The position numbers and the translations under genes are program-made. A stretch of DNA of 64,000 nt from Arsenicibacter rosenii (GTDB taxonomy: Bacteria > Bacteroidota > Bacteroidia > Cytophagales > Spirosomataceae), in NCBI RefSeq assembly GCF_001870735.1, contig NZ_MORL01000001.1:372001-436000 (forward strand). The letters are read 5' to 3'. Under the pieces are notes generated by a model, which had not been told where the DNA came from, did no database searches, and worked only from the letters and a program-made list of their open reading frames with translations. Positions within the stretch are counted from its first letter, which is position 1. Each line of letters opens with the position of its first letter. This document shows positions 45,601 to 53,754 of the stretch, in pieces.

Positions 45601-47958
45601 GCGCAGGTGGGGACAACGGCTCCCGTTGCCACCCTGAGCACCTCAACCAGCGTGTTGACCTGTTCGTTACCTTCGGCCATCCTCTTTGCCAGTGGAGGGG
45701 TCAGTTACGCGTTCTCGCCAATCAACGGGAGTACACTGACCAATACAAGCGGAACCATTACGGTAAATCAGCCGGGAACCTATACCGTACGGGTAACCGA
45801 TGTGTATGGCTGTACGGCTTCTGCCAGTACGTTTGTCATTGCCAACAACACAGTTCCTGCGGCTACACTCACGGCCACCAATTCGGTCTTTAACTGTACG
45901 AACCGAACAAGTACATTAATTGCTACGGGTGGTGATCTCTATTCATTTTACAACCCGGCTGGTATATTGCTGCAAACCAGTACACTAAATACGTTTGCTT
46001 TAAATACCGCATTTGGGTACACAGGTGGGACCTATCGTGTAGTTGTCACAACGGCCAGTGGCTGTACCGCAGCAGCCACTACGACAATTACCTCAAACAA
46101 TGCTGTGCCAACGGTGGGATTGACCGTTAGCGGCCAGATAACATGCGCGCAACCCAAAGTGCAGCTTGCGGTAACGCATACAGAAACGGCAACCAGCTAT
46201 AAGTTTACCAATTTTAACGTACCGGGTTACGTTGCCTTTGCAACGCCGCCGAACAATACAATTGATGTAACAACAGCAGGCTTGTATCAGGTTGAAGTAA
46301 CGTTTACCAACGGTTGTGTCGGTGTGGCAACGGTTCAGGTGGGGGCAAGCTCATCTGTACCGGGCGTAACGTTAAGTGCAAGCGGACAGGTGTCCTGTTC
46401 AAATCCGACGGTAACCTTATCCGCGTTACATACTGATGCCGCAACACGTTATGAGTTCACTTCCCCTTCGGGCGTGACAACACTGGTGACGCCTCCGACG
46501 AATTCAATTACGGCGAACACGGCAGGTACTTATTCCGTAAGGGTGGTTTTCCAGAGTGGTTGTACAAACACCGCTACGGTGAATGTGTCCCAATCTTCCG
46601 AGAGCCCGAGAGTCGTGTTGCAATCGAACGGGCAGATATCCTGCTCGCAGGCAAAAGTGACGTTGAGTGCTGTTCATACCGGAAGCGCGTTGAGCTACGA
46701 GTTTTATGGACCGAATAATTTTTATTCGAAAACGACAAATAACTCGATTGATGTAAGTACCGCCGGTCAGTATTTTGTGGATGTACGATTCTCGTCGGGT
46801 TGTATAGCGAGCAGTCCGTTAATAACGGTTGCGGCTCAGTCCGGGGCAATCACGGCATTCATCACCGGCAATACGACTGTTTGTTCGGGGGGCAGTACAA
46901 TTCTGACGGCAACAACATCAGATGGGGCCAGCTTCCGCTGGTCGACCGGAGAAACGGCCAAAAGCATAAATTACCGCCCGGGCGGCACTACTCCCGTATC
47001 GGTGACAGTAACCCTGGGTAGTTGTGTCGCGGTTGCCACCACGACGGTATTTGTGACAACATGCGCTCCATTGGTATTGGCCGCCCCGTCCTACAATTGT
47101 AGTACGGGACAATTTGTCTTTAACTCAACGGGAGGAGATGGCACACCTGTTGAGTATTTCGCGGTCGGCATAACAGGCTGGACGACTACGTCGGGGCCAT
47201 ATACGGTGAAACCGGCATCAGATGCGGGCTCGTTTACGTTATACGCCAGAACACAAGGCAATCCGAATACAGTTGTGACGTACACCTGGGACTGGAAGGC
47301 CGTCTGTAATGTTACGACTCCGCCTTCGTCAACGACGACGACCCCACCGTCCTCGACCACTACCACTCCGACGGCTACCGGCTGTGGTAGTGCTGCCAGT
47401 ACGCTTGGCAGTCCACTGGCTCTCTTAACGCCAACGTATAATTGTCAGACAGGAGCGGTACAATTCCGAATCGCAGGCGGAAATGGTAAAACCATTGAGT
47501 ATTTTGCCATCGGTATAACCGGCTGGACAACAAACTGCCAGTCTGCAATTGATGATCCTGCCATAGTGGCGCTAATCCGAAGCCAAAGTTCACAGATAAG
47601 TCCGTATACATTACGTGCCCGCCAGGATGGGAATACGGTGACGTTGAGCTGGGATCCCCGGACCGCCTGTACGGCAGGCGGTCGCGAAAGCGGAAAGAGC
47701 ACGGATTATATAAACATAAACGTTCTGGGTAATCCGACGCTTGGCGAAGAAGTTGAGGTTGACATTGAAAGCAGGGGAGGCAGCGTTATGAGCCTGTACC
47801 TCACCGACGCGCAGGGCAATGTCCGTTTCGAGGAACAGATCGGAAAACCGGAACCGGTCGAACACAAGACAATTCGCTTAGGGCGTCAGGCGGGTCTGTA
47901 CCTGCTTCAGGTGAAAGCCGGAACGGCTGTTAAAACGGTGAAGATTCTCCGGCAATAA
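42613..47958 (+). CDS. Giant T9SS-exported protein: DUF5689/OB-like domain, eroded EEP-type domain, five Cys-containing Ig-like repeats, duplicated C-terminal module
   Basis: The 1781-residue protein has a signal peptide ending at about 42 (FSFAQ). Residues 156-362 resemble the DUF5689 OB-like domain (ILYVQDKTGGMALFV). Residues 374-660 resemble an endonuclease/exonuclease/phosphatase (EEP) fold (LELATWNTDSLG to HILMSDEL) with its key residues changed. Five repeats of about 83 residues start near 1002, 1082, 1165, 1249 and 1332, each with a Cys after its first strand and one near its end. A module at 1484-1566 is repeated at 1602-1686 (YFAVGITGWTT/YFAIGITGWTT) across a Thr/Ser/Pro linker. A T9SS sorting domain fills about 1703-1781. 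It is probably a surface adhesin. The ATG at 42646 is another possible start. Confidence 0.82.
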   Translation: MNRTCIFSLYFMILRIELSFRVITKLYTVISLIFCSYFSFAQPSTPALTLTPATLTGFTTEQGRPSAPKAYTLQAANLRDSLRLFASAGYEISPNGSFYGPTLSLPPSTESAIIIVRMTGLFTGVNNGAITHTSTGLLTRSLGLSGTVTVYTGIAGIAEVRMAGLNKEALIQGIVTVSRQFDNGQILYVQDKTGGMALFVPATNAALFAQVQTSIRIGNEIKTLGVTGYQKGVFGLTGISSLSVINAAASEPEPKLITISQMGDPEILGQLVRLDSCLVTDTRPAFVPETDFTIRDTTNNTGKFRIRTGVNDVINSLKPTRKFTLTGILDGYDLDDETENGSAGNRLYPRFQKDIQGTTELARSDGGITNRDQTLELATWNTDSLGAVLQGPVFSGADDVRQQANAGSLIRYLNADILVLTGVSDPVMLTAIGAQVSDALSQTYAAVCAQSSYYTAENPRVCFLYKTALFTTPPAVSVVSASMVTTDWDGGRFPVVLTGNAKLNGLSRRINVVGIHAHEGATVTDFSVRQRAATQLKAYLDSRSTEAIFVAGEFGDDMLTSIASPNPSPYAGLLSGTGSFSAATRGLSANRLTTSLSADRMTSHILMSDELYGNYIPGTAATLSPDAIVPEYLANVADWGMSTSGYLPVMARFSLATPGSLTATLVGTSTICGENTAPLQVNIAGGVAPYQLVIHNGTSTTTITNYTSGAKIPLSLTSTTSYTLVSVSDALSITAGTLSGTATVTVIPNVRPVSVTISPASTSYCQGKTVSLSAVVNSGQLPLRYQWNSGDITPVIAASATGTYQLTVIDGLGCTGIASMSTTVNTIPDLSTFGASVSALCTATGQVTTFTANIGNLATTASYTLGSVTGSVSGTIAGSGQYEQFMAITRSAAYTLTVGTPQGCTATATQSISLNASPSIFNFAATPSCSGRPSTFTALVSGLTGGYSYTLTDGVSNVFGTGSAATPFNAVLVPAATSTYSLIVANQNCTAQSSTLAQVGTTAPVATLSTSTSVLTCSLPSAILFASGGVSYAFSPINGSTLTNTSGTITVNQPGTYTVRVTDVYGCTASASTFVIANNTVPAATLTATNSVFNCTNRTSTLIATGGDLYSFYNPAGILLQTSTLNTFALNTAFGYTGGTYRVVVTTASGCTAAATTTITSNNAVPTVGLTVSGQITCAQPKVQLAVTHTETATSYKFTNFNVPGYVAFATPPNNTIDVTTAGLYQVEVTFTNGCVGVATVQVGASSSVPGVTLSASGQVSCSNPTVTLSALHTDAATRYEFTSPSGVTTLVTPPTNSITANTAGTYSVRVVFQSGCTNTATVNVSQSSESPRVVLQSNGQISCSQAKVTLSAVHTGSALSYEFYGPNNFYSKTTNNSIDVSTAGQYFVDVRFSSGCIASSPLITVAAQSGAITAFITGNTTVCSGGSTILTATTSDGASFRWSTGETAKSINYRPGGTTPVSVTVTLGSCVAVATTTVFVTTCAPLVLAAPSYNCSTGQFVFNSTGGDGTPVEYFAVGITGWTTTSGPYTVKPASDAGSFTLYARTQGNPNTVVTYTWDWKAVCNVTTPPSSTTTTPPSSTTTTPTATGCGSAASTLGSPLALLTPTYNCQTGAVQFRIAGGNGKTIEYFAIGITGWTTNCQSAIDDPAIVALIRSQSSQISPYTLRARQDGNTVTLSWDPRTACTAGGRESGKSTDYININVLGNPTLGEEVEVDIESRGGSVMSLYLTDAQGNVRFEEQIGKPEPVEHKTIRLGRQAGLYLLQVKAGTAVKTVKILRQ

Positions 47959-47977
47959 AAAAGAAAGATGAGTCAGT

Positions 47978-48013
47978 ACAAAACCGGACGGGCCCTAACC
48001 CGTCCGGTTTTGT
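47978..48013. terminator. Bidirectional terminator between convergent genes (15-bp stem)
   Basis: ACAAAACCGGACGGG (47978-47992) pairs perfectly with CCCGTCCGGTTTTGT (47999-48013) around a 6-nt loop. The T-rich right arm serves the plus strand and the A-rich left arm serves nagB on the minus strand, whose stop is at 48015. Confidence 0.88.
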
Positions 48014-48014
48014 T

Positions 48015-48737
48015 TTAAACCAGAGCCCCGGCTGCTTCGTCTACCCAAACGTGGGCATTCGGATGCCGCTGGATAATGGTAGCCGGGAAATCAGTTGACA
48101 CCGGCGCCGTCATCGCCTGGTTGATGACGGGTGCCTTGCCATGCCCGTTGGCCATCAGAATTACTTCGCGGGCATCCATCAGGTGTTGTAACCCAATTGT
48201 AATTCCCCGGGTAAGCGGCGTTGGTTTGGTAAAATATTTCTGTCCGACCGTAATCGTGGTTTCGTGCAGATCAATCACATGGCAGTAATGGGTAAACGGC
48301 GTACCAGGTTCATTGAGCGCAATATGCCCGTTGAGACCTATACCAACCAACAGCAGATCAAGACCGCCATGCGCGGCAATTGCATCATCAATCCGGCGGC
48401 ACTCGGCGGCTAAATCATCGGCTTTTGCATTAAAATAATGAATCCGTTCTGCCGGGATAGCCAGCGGTATAAACAGATCATGGTACAGGTGATAGGAGCA
48501 GCTGCCTTCGTCATCGGGCCCCATACCCACCCATTCATCAAGTCCGATAAACGAACATTGATTCAGGTTAGCGTGGCCGGTCTGGGCCAGCTCAACCAAC
48601 TGATGGAATGTACCGATAGGCGTGGCTCCGGAAGCCAGACAAATAAGCGCATCGGGTTTACGCTTAAGCAGGGCGGCAATGTGCTCCGCTGCATGTTGCG
48701 AAAGTTCAGCGTACGTGGGGAAACGACGGAATGACAT
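48015..48737 (-). CDS. nagB: Glucosamine-6-phosphate deaminase / NagB-family sugar isomerase
   Basis: The 240-residue protein has the NagB fold signatures LASGATPIGTF at the phosphate site, SFIGLDEWVGM with the catalytic Asp, and LLVGIGLNGHIALNEPG with the His and Glu of the active-site relay. It converts glucosamine-6-P to fructose-6-P and ammonia, linking amino-sugar breakdown and envelope precursor supply. The start at 48737 (MSFRRFPTYAEL) is chosen over the ATG at 48854, whose 39 extra residues have no family match. 6-phosphogluconolactonase shares the fold, but NGHIALNEPG favours NagB. Confidence 0.9.
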   Translation of the reverse strand: MSFRRFPTYAELSQHAAEHIAALLKRKPDALICLASGATPIGTFHQLVELAQTGHANLNQCSFIGLDEWVGMGPDDEGSCSYHLYHDLFIPLAIPAERIHYFNAKADDLAAECRRIDDAIAAHGGLDLLLVGIGLNGHIALNEPGTPFTHYCHVIDLHETTITVGQKYFTKPTPLTRGITIGLQHLMDAREVILMANGHGKAPVINQAMTAPVSTDFPATIIQRHPNAHVWVDEAAGALV

Positions 48738-48848
48738 ACTTTGTGGGTTGGAATGACTGGATGCTATTTCCTCAAAAAAACGAAAAAATGGTAAGCTTAT
48801 ACCCAAAAGCCCGTTAATATTGCGGAATGGAGTAAACAAAACGAGTTT

Positions 48849-50378
48849 ATGCAATCGATCTTACCACTTCCGGTGCAGGGGATTAAACCCGGAACCAGCA
48901 CCGGCCAGATTTTCTGGCACAACGAATCATCAGAACGAACCATTGAATCGTATTCACCGGCTGACGGACAGCTCATTGCGCGGGTTTATACCTCAACCCG
49001 CAGTGATTATGACAAAGTTATAGAGACCGCTCAGGCGGCCTTTCAGGACTGGCGGCGGTGGCCCGCACCGAAACGGGGAGAAATTGTGCGGCAGATGGGC
49101 GACCAGTTCCGGATTTACAAAAAAGAACTGGGTACCCTCGTCAGTTATGAAATGGGCAAATCGCTCCAGGAAGGCCTGGGCGAGGTGCAGGAAATTATTG
49201 ATATCTGCGATTTTGCCGTTGGCTTGTCCCGACAGCTGTATGGCCTGACGATGCACTCCGAACGACCGTCGCACCGGATGTATGAGCAATGGCACCCGCT
49301 GGGGGTTGTCGGGATTATCTCGGCCTTTAACTTCCCCGTGGCTGTCTGGTCGTGGAATGCAATGATTGCCTGGGTTTGCGGTGATGTATGTGTCTGGAAA
49401 CCGTCAGAGAAAACACCGCTGACAGCGCTTGCCTGCCAGCAGATCATTCAGGATGTGCTGCGGAATAATGAGGTACCGGAAGGGGTTTCCTGCCTGATCA
49501 GCGGAAGCCGCGAAACCGGCGAATGGCTGTCGCGTGATCCGCGGGTGGCGCTGGTGTCGGCTACGGGCAGTACGCGGATGGGCAAGGCCGTGGGGAGTGC
49601 CGTTGCCGAACGGATGGGCCGCAGCCTGCTGGAGCTGGGAGGCAATAACGCCATCATCGTCTCGCAGCATGCCGATATCGACATTGCCATTCCGGCGATC
49701 GTATTTGGTGCCGTCGGCACGGCGGGTCAGCGTTGTACCACCACCCGCCGGCTCATTATCCACGAAAGTATTTACGAGGAGGTGAAACAGCGCCTGGCAC
49801 GGGCCTATCAGCAACTACGGATCGGCAACCCGCTCGATGAAGTCAACCACGTCGGTCCGTTGATTGACCAGCAAGCGGTGCAGAGTTATCTGGCGGCGGT
49901 TGATGAAATCCGGTCGCAGGGTGGTCGCTTTGTGGTGCAGCCGGGTGTGGTTGAGGGCGATGGCTTCGAGTCGGGCTGTTACGTAAAACCGTGCATTGCC
50001 GAAGCCGAAAACCACTGGCCGGTAGTGCAGCGCGAAACGTTTGCCCCGATTCTGTATGTGATGAAATACCGGACGCTGGAGGAGGCAATCGGGCTGCAAA
50101 ACGGGGTGCCGCAGGGGCTGTCATCGTCGATCTTTACCCTGAATATGCGGGAAGCCGAGCAGTTTCTGTCGGTGGCCGGTTCAGACTGCGGTATTGCCAA
50201 TGTCAATATCGGAACGTCAGGGGCAGAAATCGGAGGAGCATTCGGCGGTGAGAAAGAAACGGGTGGTGGCCGTGAGTCGGGGTCCGATGCCTGGAAAGCC
50301 TACATGCGCCGTCAGACCAATACCATCAACTACGGAACCACCCTGCCACTGGCTCAGGGAATAAAGTTTGACCTGTAG
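48849..50378 (+). CDS. Aldehyde dehydrogenase, ALDH7 (aminoadipate semialdehyde dehydrogenase-like)
   Basis: The 509-residue NAD(P)-dependent dehydrogenase has the active-site Glu in SLLELGGNNAIIVS (about residue 263). The catalytic Cys is in GAVGTAGQRCTTTRRLI (about 298). The GTAGQRCTT form is typical of ALDH7 (antiquitin/AmaB), which oxidises alpha-aminoadipate semialdehyde in lysine catabolism. Many Bacteroidota carry such a gene, but the true substrate could be another aldehyde. The start MQSILPLPVQGIKPGTSTGQIFW looks complete. It diverges from nagB and converges with the aldose epimerase across a hairpin. Confidence 0.9.
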   Translation: MQSILPLPVQGIKPGTSTGQIFWHNESSERTIESYSPADGQLIARVYTSTRSDYDKVIETAQAAFQDWRRWPAPKRGEIVRQMGDQFRIYKKELGTLVSYEMGKSLQEGLGEVQEIIDICDFAVGLSRQLYGLTMHSERPSHRMYEQWHPLGVVGIISAFNFPVAVWSWNAMIAWVCGDVCVWKPSEKTPLTALACQQIIQDVLRNNEVPEGVSCLISGSRETGEWLSRDPRVALVSATGSTRMGKAVGSAVAERMGRSLLELGGNNAIIVSQHADIDIAIPAIVFGAVGTAGQRCTTTRRLIIHESIYEEVKQRLARAYQQLRIGNPLDEVNHVGPLIDQQAVQSYLAAVDEIRSQGGRFVVQPGVVEGDGFESGCYVKPCIAEAENHWPVVQRETFAPILYVMKYRTLEEAIGLQNGVPQGLSSSIFTLNMREAEQFLSVAGSDCGIANVNIGTSGAEIGGAFGGEKETGGGRESGSDAWKAYMRRQTNTINYGTTLPLAQGIKFDL

Positions 50379-50404
50379 AGAACGTAAAACGGGCAATGTA
50401 TAAT

Positions 50405-50467
50405 TGACTAATGTAAAATGGATAACGGGCCTTGTGAAGGGCTGCGCTATCCATTTTACATTAGTCA
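50405..50467. repeat. Long inverted repeat between convergent genes (20-bp arms, 23-nt loop)
   Basis: TGACTAATGTAAAATGGATA (50405-50424) is repeated as its exact reverse complement at 50448-50467. The loop contains a smaller CCTT-GTG-AAGG hairpin. There is no T-tract, so it is an atypical terminator. Parts of the arm sequence (GTAAAA, GGGCAATGT) recur just outside it, giving the gap a shuffled-repeat look. Confidence 0.75.
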
Positions 50468-50480
50468 TTAACCATTCCTG

Positions 50481-51461
50481 TCAGGACAACCATACCTTTA
50501 TATGCCCGGCCATGGATTGGCTGGGTTCCAGCACCTGCAGGCCTTCGCCGTTGTTGAAGGCGTTGACATTGGCCGTCAGCGGCTCGATAGCGATGCTGTC
50601 GCGGCGGTCAGGCGTATAAACGACCAGGTACGGGAAAGAAGAATCCTGCCAGACGTGGAGTGAGGTATTAATGTTCGGGGCATGGAGTACGGTCTCTGCG
50701 CCATGGTCATTCGGTAACACCAGAAAGGCATTGTCCAGCCCTTTCTGATAAAGCGATAGCTGACCCGTATAGGGGAACGGCTTACGGCCAACCGGCAACA
50801 AATCCTCATCGAGGGTTATGGCAGTATCGGTAGGCAGTTCAATGCTCATGCTGTCGATTGGCTCATTGTTGAGCGTAAAGTACGGATGCCAGCCGAAGGC
50901 CATCGGAGCCCGGGTGATGCCGGTATTGGTGGCCCGGAAATCCAGTGAAAGGACCAGATGACCGGCGTCAGCGAGTGTGAGCGTATAGGTCATCTCCAGC
51001 CGGAACGGAAAGGGATACCCGTTTACATCTCCGGTATACATATAAGCAATGGTCAGGGAGGCGGCTTGCTCTGTGCTATGCTGCCCCACAACTTCGAAAG
51101 GCTTCGGGTGAACAAGGCCATGAATGGCATTATCGTGGCCATAGTCATTAAACGGTAATGTATAGGCATTACCATCGAAGCGATAAATGCCGTGTTTAAT
51201 CCGGCTCGGAAACGGAAACAGCATGGCACTCGAATAGGCTTCATCGGCCTTTAACGCCTCCGGACTATCGGCAACCCGAAGCAGTGAAATCAAACCTTCG
51301 GGATGGTCCGGGGTTGGCGTTGACCCTGACCGTTTCAAAATAAGTTTACGGATCACACCCCCATGGCCTGGCACAACGATCAGGCCCTCACCGGTTTCTG
51401 TGTACTGAATGACATACTCGGTATATGCACCGAATGCTTGTTGAGTAATTGAAAATGCCAT
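50481..51461 (-). CDS. galM: Aldose 1-epimerase family protein
   Basis: The 326-residue beta-sandwich protein fits mutarotases that interconvert alpha and beta aldohexoses. Seen are NDYGHDNAIHGLVHPKPFEVV with the first active-site histidine, AFGWHPYFTL with the second, and the C-terminal YTPDRRDSIAIEPLTANVNAFN with the catalytic glutamate. GalM acts upstream of galactokinase, and galK lies at 58642 in this window but not beside this gene. Other hexose-epimerase-like members of the family cannot be excluded. Confidence 0.85.
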   Translation of the reverse strand: MAFSITQQAFGAYTEYVIQYTETGEGLIVVPGHGGVIRKLILKRSGSTPTPDHPEGLISLLRVADSPEALKADEAYSSAMLFPFPSRIKHGIYRFDGNAYTLPFNDYGHDNAIHGLVHPKPFEVVGQHSTEQAASLTIAYMYTGDVNGYPFPFRLEMTYTLTLADAGHLVLSLDFRATNTGITRAPMAFGWHPYFTLNNEPIDSMSIELPTDTAITLDEDLLPVGRKPFPYTGQLSLYQKGLDNAFLVLPNDHGAETVLHAPNINTSLHVWQDSSFPYLVVYTPDRRDSIAIEPLTANVNAFNNGEGLQVLEPSQSMAGHIKVWLS

Positions 51462-51547
51462 AAAGCTGAATATTCTGCGTCGTTATATAGGACACTAAAG
51501 TAGAGGAAGTTGTTTAGAAAAACGCAGAAACGGGGCAACAAAGCCGA

Positions 51548-52339
51548 TTAAAATTCGCCTTCAACACCGGCGCCAAAGAGCGCAAAATCAAATTTTACCG
51601 GATCGTCAGCATCAATCTGCCGCAAAACATCCGTTAGTTCCAGGGCCGCTTTCCAGTCAGATTGCTCCCGCGAAAGCAACCCCAATGTGCGGGCTACCCG
51701 CCCCACATGTACATCAATCGGCATCACCAGCTGCCGGGGCTGAATGCGGGTCCAGATCCCGAAATCAACCCCGGCATTGTCCTGTCTGACCATCCAGCGG
51801 AGAAACATCAGCAGTCGTTTGCAGGTGGAATTTCGGGCAGGCGTAGCGATATGTTTGCGCGTACGGTCGGGGAAGTAGCTGTTGTCCAGGTCATAGCCGC
51901 CGCAGAAGCGGTCATGAAAAAGGATCAGATGCGGCTCAACGGTAGCTGTATTGACTGCATCCGGCAGAAAGGCTTCCTCGAGCGAGTCGTGCTGCTGGTA
52001 GTACTGCCGGAAGAAATGCAGGAAATAGAGCGCATCGGTCGCATTGAAGGTGCGGTGTTTAAAATCGAGAAAACGCTTCAGATCACGTTCCTGATGATTC
52101 CGGATGAAGTCATACGGAGCCCCGTCCATGCGCGAAATGAGTTCCTGCGATTTTTTCAGAATAACCGGCCGTTGTCCCCACGCTAAAATAGCCGCCCAGA
52201 ATCCCATGATCTCAATATCCTGCTTCAACGTAAACTGATGCGGGATACTGACCGGGTCCTTGTCGATAAAGGCAGGCTGGTTGTACTGACTGACTTTCTG
52301 AAGCAGCAGCTCAACAATCTGTTCGGGAATAAAAGACAT
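51548..52339 (-). CDS. TIGR02757 (DUF2400) family protein
   Basis: The 263-residue protein has the features I associate with TIGR02757: IPHQFTLKQDIEIMGFWAAILAWGQRPVILKKSQELISRMDGAPYDFI at the N-terminus, a central LMFLRWMVRQDNAGVDFGIWTRIQPRQLVMPIDVHVGRVARTLGLL, and the end DDPVKFDFALFGAGVEGEF. The helix-hairpin-helix-like DVHVGRVARTLGLL suggests a nucleic-acid-binding fold related to DNA glycosylases, but no function is established to my knowledge. It is separated from the next minus-strand gene upstream by 2 nt. Confidence 0.88.
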   Translation of the reverse strand: MSFIPEQIVELLLQKVSQYNQPAFIDKDPVSIPHQFTLKQDIEIMGFWAAILAWGQRPVILKKSQELISRMDGAPYDFIRNHQERDLKRFLDFKHRTFNATDALYFLHFFRQYYQQHDSLEEAFLPDAVNTATVEPHLILFHDRFCGGYDLDNSYFPDRTRKHIATPARNSTCKRLLMFLRWMVRQDNAGVDFGIWTRIQPRQLVMPIDVHVGRVARTLGLLSREQSDWKAALELTDVLRQIDADDPVKFDFALFGAGVEGEF

Positions 52340-52341
52340 TA

Positions 52342-52554
52342 CTAGTGGGACCGGCCGCCGCTGATGACCCAGGCAAGGCCGCGCGAAATCGTTGAAAAAA
52401 CGGCAACAATGGCAGAAAAGACAGCGGTGAAAAGGGCGATGAACGGATAAGCGATCGTAAACATAACGCTGAACACCTTGTACCCGGGCGTGGCCATGTA
52501 CTTGGCATCACGTTCTTTACGGCGCCGGGCAATTCGTTCTTCTTTGGTTTCCAT
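52342..52554 (-). CDS. Small membrane protein of unknown function
   Basis: The 70-residue protein starts with a charged segment (METKEERIARRRKERDAKYMATPGYKVFSVM). One long or two short hydrophobic helices follow (FTIAYPFIALFTAVFSAIVAVFSTI), and the end is WVISGGRSH. I do not recognise a family. It is coupled to the TIGR02757 gene (2-nt gap) and follows the LysM gene by 23 nt, so it is probably expressed with both. The strongly basic N-terminus probably stays in the cytoplasm. Confidence 0.6.
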   Translation of the reverse strand: METKEERIARRRKERDAKYMATPGYKVFSVMFTIAYPFIALFTAVFSAIVAVFSTISRGLAWVISGGRSH

Positions 52555-52577
52555 AAATTACTTTATCTGAGCGGACA

Positions 52578-53648
52578 TTAGGGGGCCATGTAAGACACCT
52601 CTGCCCGAAAACGTTGTTGGTTAGGGGAAAGTTTCTCAAACGCCTTTGCCGACAGTTTGATGAGAATGCGGTCGTTGAGGCCGGTATCCGGAAGCTTACC
52701 GATTACTTTAACCCAAAGCGAAGCGTTATTGATATCATTTCTGACCTGAACCAGGGTACCGGTTGGCGCAGTGCGGTGCAGGGCCAGGTATTTCGGCGAC
52801 GTATCCGTCGGGTCGATTACATCGGCCATCCCGATTTCGGAAATACGGCGGCCGTTTGCCGGCAGGGCCGGAACCGGTGTTTTTTCGGCCGAAATGGTCG
52901 GCTCAACCGGCGACGGTTTACCAAGGGCCGGTTTGGCTGATTCCGGCCTGGTCGTTACGGGTTTAGCCGGTTCTGCTTTTGGGGTCTCATGTTTTACCGC
53001 TTCCGGCTTGGGAGCCTCGGGCTTCGTTATTGCGGGTTTTAGCGCTACTTCCGGCGACGGGGCAGAACCATGTCGGGCCGCAAAGGCTTTCTCTGACACA
53101 ATCAACTCCTGGCCGGCTTTCAGGTTGTCGTTGGTCAGATTATTCCAGATCCGGATTTCTGACTGAAGCACGCCATACCGTACCGCTAAACTATAAAGGG
53201 TCTGCCCGGCCTCAACGATATGAATGCCGGGTGTTTTCGGGAATGATTTTTCGATACGCTGGGCCGCTTTGGCGTCGAGTTCCGCCTGTTCTTTGGCGTT
53301 TTTGGGCTTAGGTTCAGGCTTGTAAAGCGCCGCTTCGTCAATTTTGTCCGCATTGGCCCCGGCCTTCGGTTCTTTTCTGGCCGTGATCGATGCAGGAATC
53401 CGGATTACCTGATTGAATTGCAGGGAAGCACCAAGTGCCGGATTTGCCCCCTGAATGGTTTCTACGGAGCTGTTATACCGGCGGGCAATGCCATACAAGG
53501 TCTGCCCGTCTTCAACACGGTGCAGGATAAATACCTTACCGTCTTTTTTCTCAATACCGATCGAATCAACAGGAATATGGGCTGCCTGACTTTGATACCA
53601 GGTCAGCAAAAGAAGACCTAATGACCGGAAAGTTGATTTTTTATTCAT
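52578..53648 (-). CDS. Exported LysM protein with RlpA-like C-terminal domain
   Basis: The 356-residue protein has a signal peptide (ends about residue 22, LTWYQSQA). LysM repeat 1 lies at about 37-81 (LHRVEDGQTLYGIARRYN) and LysM repeat 2 at about 148-191 (IVEAGQTLYSLAVRYG). A Pro/Ala/Lys/Glu-rich linker runs from about 205 to 265. The C-terminal 85 residues (LALHRTAPTGTLVQVRNDINNASLWVKVIGKLPDTG) resemble an RlpA-type double-psi beta-barrel. LysM domains bind peptidoglycan, so it probably acts in the periplasm. Whether the barrel has lytic transglycosylase activity cannot be told. Confidence 0.88.
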   Translation of the reverse strand: MNKKSTFRSLGLLLLTWYQSQAAHIPVDSIGIEKKDGKVFILHRVEDGQTLYGIARRYNSSVETIQGANPALGASLQFNQVIRIPASITARKEPKAGANADKIDEAALYKPEPKPKNAKEQAELDAKAAQRIEKSFPKTPGIHIVEAGQTLYSLAVRYGVLQSEIRIWNNLTNDNLKAGQELIVSEKAFAARHGSAPSPEVALKPAITKPEAPKPEAVKHETPKAEPAKPVTTRPESAKPALGKPSPVEPTISAEKTPVPALPANGRRISEIGMADVIDPTDTSPKYLALHRTAPTGTLVQVRNDINNASLWVKVIGKLPDTGLNDRILIKLSAKAFEKLSPNQQRFRAEVSYMAP

Positions 53649-53754
53649 GGGTAGCGGGTAAACAAAGTGTAAAAATAGGGATAAAACCGTTTTTTTGCCC
53701 TAAAATCAGTGCGAGTTCCGGAAAGATACTCGCCTCTACAACGAAATAACCAGG

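Noticed and set aside
50404-50619. Small frame starting in the 20-bp inverted repeat
   Set aside because: The mirror-image minus-strand frame is produced by the palindrome, and both run into confirmed genes.
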